In this document: positions 58,031 through 64,000 of the stretch, piece by piece
Position numbering within the stretch: position 1 is the stretch's first letter
Layout of the letters: the number at the start of each line of letters is the position of its first letter
Source of the DNA: Lycium barbarum
Lineage: Eukaryota > Streptophyta > Magnoliopsida > Solanales > Solanaceae
DNA length: 64,000 nucleotides
Assembly (NCBI RefSeq): GCF_019175385.1
Contig: NC_083344.1
Span: forward strand, 22,638,380 to 22,702,379
Direction: 5' to 3'
The notes under the pieces: model-generated
Database searches by the model: none
What the model saw: the letters and a program-made list of their open reading frames with translations, nothing else
What the model was told of the DNA's origin: nothing
Program-made: the position numbers and the translations under genes

Positions 58031-59439
58031 TGTTTAGGAACCCTCTCGGCTTTTCTTTGCCAGAGTTATTTTCCCGAGGGGGGTTTTATTTTGTTGAAAC
58101 TGGCATTTTAGGATGTTGCTTAGGTTGAGTAGAGTAGTTTTGAATTATTTGGTGTTACTCTGTAAATGATAGCGTGTTGTTATGGTTTTTTGGAAATGTT
58201 GTACCCCTCAAAGATTTCAAAAATGCATACTTAGAATAGTTATTGGTTGACATGATTCATTCTTTATATGACATTACAATTGTTGGGGTACTGTGTGTGA
58301 TGAATGACTACTTAGGAGGGCACAAGTGTAAAAGTAATTGTCCTTATGCCAATGTGTGTGTGAGTTTCTAGTTTGGTTCCTTTTATGCATGTATAATCCA
58401 GGACTTGCCCGGTTGGTCATGTTTGAAATCCAAAAGTTAGTTTGGTTGTGAGATGATCTTAGGCTTTCTTTATGTAAATAGTCACTTTGCCTAAATAAGC
58501 CTTACCAAAAATTGAAAATATCCCTAGTTTCCCTTTTTGACCTTTTTCTTGGCTAGTCAATTATGAAACCTTACCCGTTGTGCAATTAATCCATCTTCAC
58601 ACCCGTTCCCTCATTGATGCTACTAGATAAATGAGGCAAAATGCCTAAGTTAGGGGTGAATTAAATGTGGAGTAGATGTTAAAAACATAAGTTTGGGGGT
58701 GGTGGAGTTTTCTAGTGGATATTCGATGTGGTAGTTGCTTATATATAAAAAATAAAAATAAAATAAAAAGAATAGAAAAATCAGAAAAATGTAACACAAA
58801 AAGAATTGTAAGTTGGTTAGGAATAAAACCACATCGAAGTCGAAAACTTGAAAGAAAATAAAGGGGTTGGAAAGAAAAGAGGCGAATTAATGTGAAGAGA
58901 TGTTGTAGTGTTCAAGGAGGGTGAGTCACTAATATCCAAAAGGTATCCTACCCATCCCTAAGCCTACATTACAAGACAAAACAAGTCCTAATGTGATCAC
59001 AACCGAACGAGCCTAGGATGAAAACATAGAAAATAAGGGCAAGCCTATGGTATTTGCATATGTAGATATGAATTTCTTTGTGAGTATGAGTGTTTTTCTC
59101 TTCTCTTTCGTCTTCGTCCCATTCTTGTTGTATATATGTGTGTTGGGACATTCTTTTGTCTATGTGAGGGCATAAGGATGATAACTGAGAAAAATAAAAT
59201 GATCGCCTAAAGTAGCATTTGCGTGCATTATAATATATTCGATAATGTAATGTCATGCATTGAAGCTTCATTGTTAGTCATAACGTTCTTGGGTTGTGCA
59301 TATGGTTTAAAAATAGAAAAATGGGGTGGTCTTTGGAAGAAAAACGTGCATTCCAGGAGTTCAGAGTCAAAACCAATGTAGACATTAGTACTCTGCGATA
59401 TCTAAGTGGTAGATTGAGTCATTGTGTTGTGTGACTTGC
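58031..59439 (+). other. Athila 3' non-coding region
   Basis: About 1.4 kb without a gene. It contains AAGTTTGGGGGTGGTGGAG (58690), a style common upstream of Athila 3' ends, an A-rich stretch 58745-58800 and purine-rich 58845-58885. No clear PPT is seen directly before the 3' LTR homology, which begins at 59440. Confidence 0.65.
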
Positions 59440-60355
59440 TTGGCTATAAGTTTTACTTATTTTTTTAGCAAGTTTTGGTCTTTTTGATGTGTTTGTGACA
59501 TGTTGCAGATGTTTAACGTATTTCAAGAGCAAGTCATGGGAATGGAGTGAAAAGATGTTCAAAGAAAGAAAAATAACTGAAGCCTGATTTATACGGAGGA
59601 ACATACAGACCGTAGAATATGCACGGTCCATAAAAGCCATTGTAGATGCTTAACAGTAAGGCCTCAGACCTGAAGAGGAAGTCCAGGCAGAAGTACGGAC
59701 CGTATATTATTTACTGTCCGTAACTCCTACCGTAGATTGGTTCCAGAGAAGTCTTAAAGAGCAGAGGATTTTACGGACAGGTTATACGGACCGTATAATA
59801 TTTACGGTCCGTAAAAGTGGAGCGTATATCTGACAACTGGGGAAGATTCTACGGAGAACTGTTCACTGATTCTACGGACCGTATAAAATGTACGGTCCAT
59901 ACATTGGACCGTCGAGGGAAATTTTGTCAGTCTTATATTGCATGACTTTGACTCTTATAAATACCTTATTTAGGTTTCTTGTAAAGTACATTATGGCAGA
60001 ACTCAATTTTATTTTCCTTAGCACTAATTATTCATAGTTTTGCAAGTCCTTTGGGGATTATAAACAATTGCAATTAATTTCTCTTCAATTCCAAGCAATC
60101 AATTGTAAGCATTATGATCTCAATTATTTCTTATTGTTCTTTTTCTTCTATGAGTAGCTAAATTCCCTTACTAGGGTTGTGAACCCAATTGATGAGTTTC
60201 TTGTGATTGGGTTTGTAATTGATATACACATAATGGATTATTAGGGTTTAATTTTTCTTCATTCTTCATTCTTAATTAATGGTTGCAAATATTGATTAAA
60301 GCCATAAACCTTGATTCATTTGGGAAAATAATTAGGGTTGGTAAGAATAAATAAA
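59440..60355 (+). mobile_element. Athila 3' LTR, cut by another LTR
   Basis: Homologous to 36936-37850 of the 5' LTR. It has the same ACGGACCGTA/ACGGTCCGTA cluster (59590-59910) and TATA box TATAAATA (59956-59963). It is interrupted at 60355 after AATAAATAAAT by a minus-oriented LTR, so its last about 430 bp lie beyond the window. Confidence 0.9.
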
Positions 60356-60870
60356 TTTCACGACCCAACCAGAGGGCCATGATGGGCAAACGGTGCTAAC
60401 CCACCCGAGCACCTCTTGTCGTACATCCATATTTACATCTAGGTGGGCCACTTAGCTTAATCATAATTTCTATCCGTCATTCATGCTAATCTTATTGGGA
60501 AACGATACATTCATAACATCATTAACAACTATACCCATATCAATGTACAAAAGCCGACGAGGCTATCAAAATAATATACAAAAAATAAACCGACAACTCT
60601 TCAATACATCTGACCATATAAAACTGTCTAAGAGCCTCTAAGAAGAGTAGGTAACATCATATAGGCGGGATAGGACCCCGCCGTGCCCATGTATGTACAC
60701 AAAAGAATAATACCAAAAGTTGTAGCTCCGGATGAAATAGATCTCCTCTATGTAGTCCCTGAATAAGGAAGCTATGGATCAAGCCTATCTCCCTGGCCAC
60801 CTGCGGGCATGACGCAGCGTCCACAAACAAAAGGACGTCAGTACGAGTAATGTACTGAGTATGTAAAGCA
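60356..60870 (-). mobile_element. LTR fragment, M1-like, U5 side
   Basis: It starts TTTCACGACCCAACCAGAGGGCC, like the U5 end of the M1 LTR with the TG changed to TT. It contains the CGGGATAGGACCCCGC segment and the double hairpin 60870-60801. It stops exactly where P4 begins (AAAGCA|TGTTAC). The rest must lie right of P4, outside the window. Confidence 0.82.
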
Positions 60871-63450
60871 TGTTACACCATGGAAAACCCCCCTGTATAT
60901 GTACAGTGAATAGGCTAACAAAGGACATAGCGTATGCGATGTTTTGATGAGTAAGAAATAGTATTTGATGACCCTCAACGAGATTTCAAAGGCATATAAT
61001 GCAAGGGAAGAAAGTTGCCAAGGAAAGCAAATCATATGTTGTGTATCGGATAAGAATTTTGAGCAACAAGTATATGATGGCATAATGATGTCTCAGAGAA
61101 GAGTGATAACGCCCCTAAGATTGATATTGAGATATTAAACAAGTGCCAAGAAGGTTCCATAAGGATCGGAGATCAAATGAGTCGACGAGAACGAAAACGG
61201 AACCACTGGGCATTATACGGCCCAACCTACGGACCGTATAAATTGTACCAGCCATATGTTGGACTGTATAATTATCCAAGGAGGGCAGCAGCTACTAGAC
61301 CAAACATACGGCCACACATACGGTTCGTATAAATAGTACGGACCGTATGTTGGTCTGTATAACATGGTCGGCCAGATTTTTAGTTTAAGTATAAGGGACC
61401 CTTTTTCATTCCAATTCATTTCATTCTCACTCCACACTTCAAGAAACATCTAGAATACTCTCTAATAATCCTCCACAAGAGAATCAAAGGAAAACCAAGA
61501 TCAACAACACTAAATCCATGAAACAAAGTGTATGAAACCCAAGTAAAGGTCATCCAAATCAAGAAACCCAAGGGAGGTTAAGTAGGGTTTGGGTTGCTAG
61601 AGGAGAGACTCCACTCAAGACTTGTTCAACCATCAACTAAGGTAAGTTTCATGACTAAACCATGTTGTTTAAGGTAATGTAAGGTTAAGATACTTGAATT
61701 GTAGAAAGACATAAGAAATGGGTCATTAATGAGTAAATAGTGTCATGTTTGGATGGTAGTTGGATTGAATCATAAATGTTGGGGTGTTATGATTAGGAAT
61801 ACGTTATAAATTATATTTAGGTGGGGAAAAGGAAGAGAAATGGTGGATTATGGTCACTGTATATAAATGATGATTGTTTATTGCAATATTGTGAATGTTG
61901 TTGCGAGTGTTGGGAGTTGATATAAAATATGGGGATAGTAGTATAAATAAAGGAAGTTCTGCCCAATTTTCCCGAGCTTTAGAAAGCCCGTCCTTATGAT
62001 TTCTTAGCTAATGACAATATAAATTCTCTTGAAGGTAGAACGTGTGCATTAAAGGGGAACATGCAAGCGATAGCTTAGTTAAACGTCAAAGGTATGTAAG
62101 GCTTATCCCTTTTTTCAAAGGCATGAATCTTTCAAGCTTTCCGTGATCCTCCTATATCATGGAACTTACGAGTCCTTAAATATACTAAATTACATACGAG
62201 TATGATGAAGATGATAATGAGTTAAAGTATAGAGATTCGACAGTTTATGATATGATGATCCCATAACGCTGATGATGTCATTATTTTTAACACTCACCTT
62301 ATGCACTAGTTCATTCGAGGTGAGGCAAGACACTCCTAGATGTTCATAATATAATCGGGGGTTTACGACCTTACGTCACCCCGACATAGCTATGGTTGTC
62401 CTTAAAGTCTAATATAAGCTCCTAATGCTAAATGTGTAATGATGTAAAGCCAAGGTATGCTTATAAGATGATCAACAATGCTAGATTATAATATGCCTAT
62501 GTTATGTATGAAAATGCCAAGTTATGATAAGATTTTGATACGTTCATGAAATGTGCAATAGTGATGGGTAATGATTGATTATGTGATGATAAAGTTCCAC
62601 CGCGCCAGAATGGCCGGCCATGTCACCGCTAAGGCGGGCTGCATATGGTTCCACCGTGCCTAGATTGTCGGGCATGTCACCGCTAAGGCGGGCTGCGATG
62701 TTACACCGAGCCTAGAGGGCCAGGCATGATCACCACTAGTGGGCGGCATATGATGGTTACCCGGACGCGGGATAACGATGTGATATGTGATGTGTCGAGA
62801 TACGTGATGTGACGAGATATATGATGTGATGAGATATGTGATGTGATGACATATGTACCATGATTATGTAAAATATGATATATGTACGAGATGTATTTGC
62901 TTACAACACTCTTGCAGGTTATATCTTTCTCTTATAGCTCATGACCCTCCCATTATATTTGTTTCATTCTTGCCTTACATACTCAGTACAATATTCATAC
63001 TGACGTCCGTTTTCTTTAGACGCTGTGTTCATGCCCACAGGTAGACAAGGAGGCGAGATTGAGCCAGACTTGTAGGAGTTGTTAGCTGATTGAAAGCACT
63101 CCTTGTTCCAGAGGTGCTTGACTATTCTTTTGTGTATTTTTGTATATATTTGGCTCGACGGGGTCCTATCCCGTCTATGCGTTTTGTACTTCAGTAGAGG
63201 CTCGTAGATACACAGTGTGGGTAATGTGGTCTGACAGGGTCAATATGGTATAATTATTTATTTATTATTTTGATATCCAAAAGGGCTTATGTATATGAAA
63301 CTATTTATGTTTACAAATGAAACATGATTTTCTTATGATTGAATATAAAATCGATAAAAGAGTAGTTAATGAGCATGATGAGTAGCAGAACGAGCGGTGC
63401 TTGGCGGTTAGCCCCGGGTACCCGTCGCGGCCCCTAGCTGGGTCGTGACA
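60871..63450 (+). mobile_element. P4 5' LTR (Tekay-type)
   Basis: 2580 bp, TGTTACACCATGG...GGTCGTGACA, directly followed by AAAG and a PBS. In order: U3 with ATACGGnCCGTAT-type palindromes (61213-61370), TATA-like GTATAAGGG (61389-61397), exon-1-like stretch, donor-like CTAAG|GTAAGT (61642-61643), acceptor-like AATAAAG (to 61952), exon-like block 61953-62091, donor-like AAAG|GTATGTAAGGC, three about 60-bp GC-rich repeats (62590-62755), GATATGTGATGTGA repeats (62780-62850) and double hairpin 62971-63042. Confidence 0.92.
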
Positions 63451-63454
63451 AAAG

Positions 63455-63655
63455 TGGTATCAGAGTGGTTCAGTCCTAGGATGTGTCTACGAGCCGTGTC
63501 TAGTAGAGTCTTGTTTATGGTGTGTTGTGCGCCACATCAGTAAACAAGGGGCTACAGGGAATTTAGGAAAAATGACCATCTTTCTTCTCATGAGATCGTG
63601 CGATAGAGCCGTGTACAAGATTTAATCCTCCCTAATAGTGTGTTATGATTTCAGA
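63455..63655 (+). promoter_or_regulatory. P4 PBS, leader and gag-proximal acceptor-like site
   Basis: TGGTATCAGAGTGGTTC at 63455 is the initiator tRNA-Met PBS with one change. The leader has ATCGTGCGAT (63595-63604). TTATGATTTCAG ends at 63654, one base before the gag ATG, matching the M2 arrangement. Confidence 0.88.
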
Positions 63656-63860
63656 ATGCCGCCAAAGGGAAAGGCTACAGCTGCCCAGAAGGGCAAGACT
63701 ACGGCAAAGAGCCGGGTAGAAAGAGAGCCTCTGATGAATATAGAAGAAGGCGAATCACATAATGAGGCCTTGTCTAACACTTCTTCTACCCCTCCTAATA
63801 CGGAAGAGCAAGGGGGAGCTCCAGCTCCAATTCCTCCACCGGTTGCTTCGGGTCAACAGA
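63656..63860 (+). pseudogene. P4 gag N-terminus, cut by an LTR
   Basis: The frame MPPKGKATAAQKGKTTAKSR...VEREPLMNIEEGESHNEA is open up to PPPVASGQQ, without any stop, better preserved than in P1 or M2. It is then broken by a family-A LTR at 63861. The last residues of the open frame (MLYPVLRTFR) come from that LTR. The remainder of the element is outside the window. Confidence 0.88.
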
Positions 63861-64000
63861 TGTTATATCCCGTATTACGTACATTCAGATGATTCGAGAA
63901 AGACGTGGCAAGTTAAGGACAAGATCATTTTCAAGAGTTGTTTGATGTACGAGTTGTTAAGAATATTATTTGTGTACGTCGGTAGTATGGAAATATTGGG
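63861..64000 (+). mobile_element. Family-A LTR start, continues off window
   Basis: It begins TGTTATATCCCGTATTACG and matches the starts at 1517 and (inverted) 7513. Whether it is a solo LTR or the start of a full element cannot be decided. The bases before it, acaga, are the expected TSD. Confidence 0.85.

Larger units (their letters stand above)
36900..60355 (+). mobile_element. Athila-type Ty3/gypsy element with nested inserts
   Basis: The element has a 5' LTR to 38279, a PBS TGGCGCCGTTGCCGGGGA, gag, PR, RT, RNase H, integrase, the GGGAGGCAACCCAA spacer typical of Athila-like elements, a downstream ORF with the plant transposon-protein domain, a long 3' non-coding part, and a 3' LTR cut at 60355. 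Inserts are D (41969-51044) and a solo LTR (55307-58025). Many stops and small indels show it is old. It belongs to the non-chromodomain branch of plant gypsy elements. Confidence 0.9.

Overview
This window looks like heterochromatic plant DNA, most likely from a large-genome Solanaceae species. I infer the family from the style of the LTRs (TGTTAnnnCYCC...GGTCGTGACA termini, with U3 arrays of the ACGGTCCGT palindrome). I cannot name the genus. No host gene, tRNA, rRNA or CRISPR array was found. Almost every base can be assigned to nested LTR retrotransposons, and every protein-coding stretch is a decayed gag or pol.

Layout, left half (1-36780). The oldest element is a plus-strand Ty3/gypsy Tekay-type chromovirus, called P1 here (16192-36780; its upstream LTR part lies off the left edge). 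Three insertions broke it. First, minus-strand Tekay-like element M1 (off the left edge to 16191; TSD ctata) sits in its 5' LTR. Second, complete minus-strand Tekay element M2 (18583-28505; TSD cttgt) sits in its protease. Third, a solo LTR (31367-34575; TSD gatac) sits in its integrase. M1 was itself hit by a plus-strand solo LTR (1517-9856, in the gag zinc knuckle) and a minus-strand solo LTR (13196-16105, in its 5' LTR). The 1517-9856 LTR carries another solo LTR (2178-7513; TSD ctagg). That junction then underwent a 2145-bp tandem duplication.

Layout, right half (36781-64000). An Athila-type element (36900 to past 60355) has a tRNA-Asp-type PBS, gag, protease, RT, RNase H, integrase and a downstream transposon-protein ORF. 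It is interrupted by a non-autonomous LTR element D (41969-51044; TSD ttaag), a solo LTR (55307-58025; TSD atatg), and an LTR fragment in its 3' LTR (from 60356). That fragment is interrupted by a fourth Tekay element, P4 (LTR 60871-63450, gag from 63656), whose gag carries yet another LTR (from 63861).

How the parts work together. Tekay elements encode Gag (Retrotrans_gag plus zinc knuckle) and Pol (protease, RT, RNase H, integrase with GPY/F module and chromodomain-like tail). D encodes no Pol but shares its leader and a PPT-adjacent hairpin with Tekay, so it was probably mobilised in trans.

The most interesting signal is inside the LTRs. Nearly every Tekay, A, C and D LTR copy keeps the same ordered set of motifs while the surrounding sequence diverges. 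In element orientation these are: a U3 palindrome array in many copies, a TATA box, a 5' splice donor (AAG|GTAAGT-like), an acceptor-like site, an exon-like block of 134-153 nt, a second donor (GGTATGTAAGGC), a covarying double hairpin, and a U5-terminal hairpin. The leader and gag follow, with PBS, an ATCGTGCGAT palindrome and TTTCAG directly before the gag ATG. I infer a conserved spliced leader that would separate translated gag mRNA from full-length genomic RNA. Splicing itself is not shown by DNA alone.
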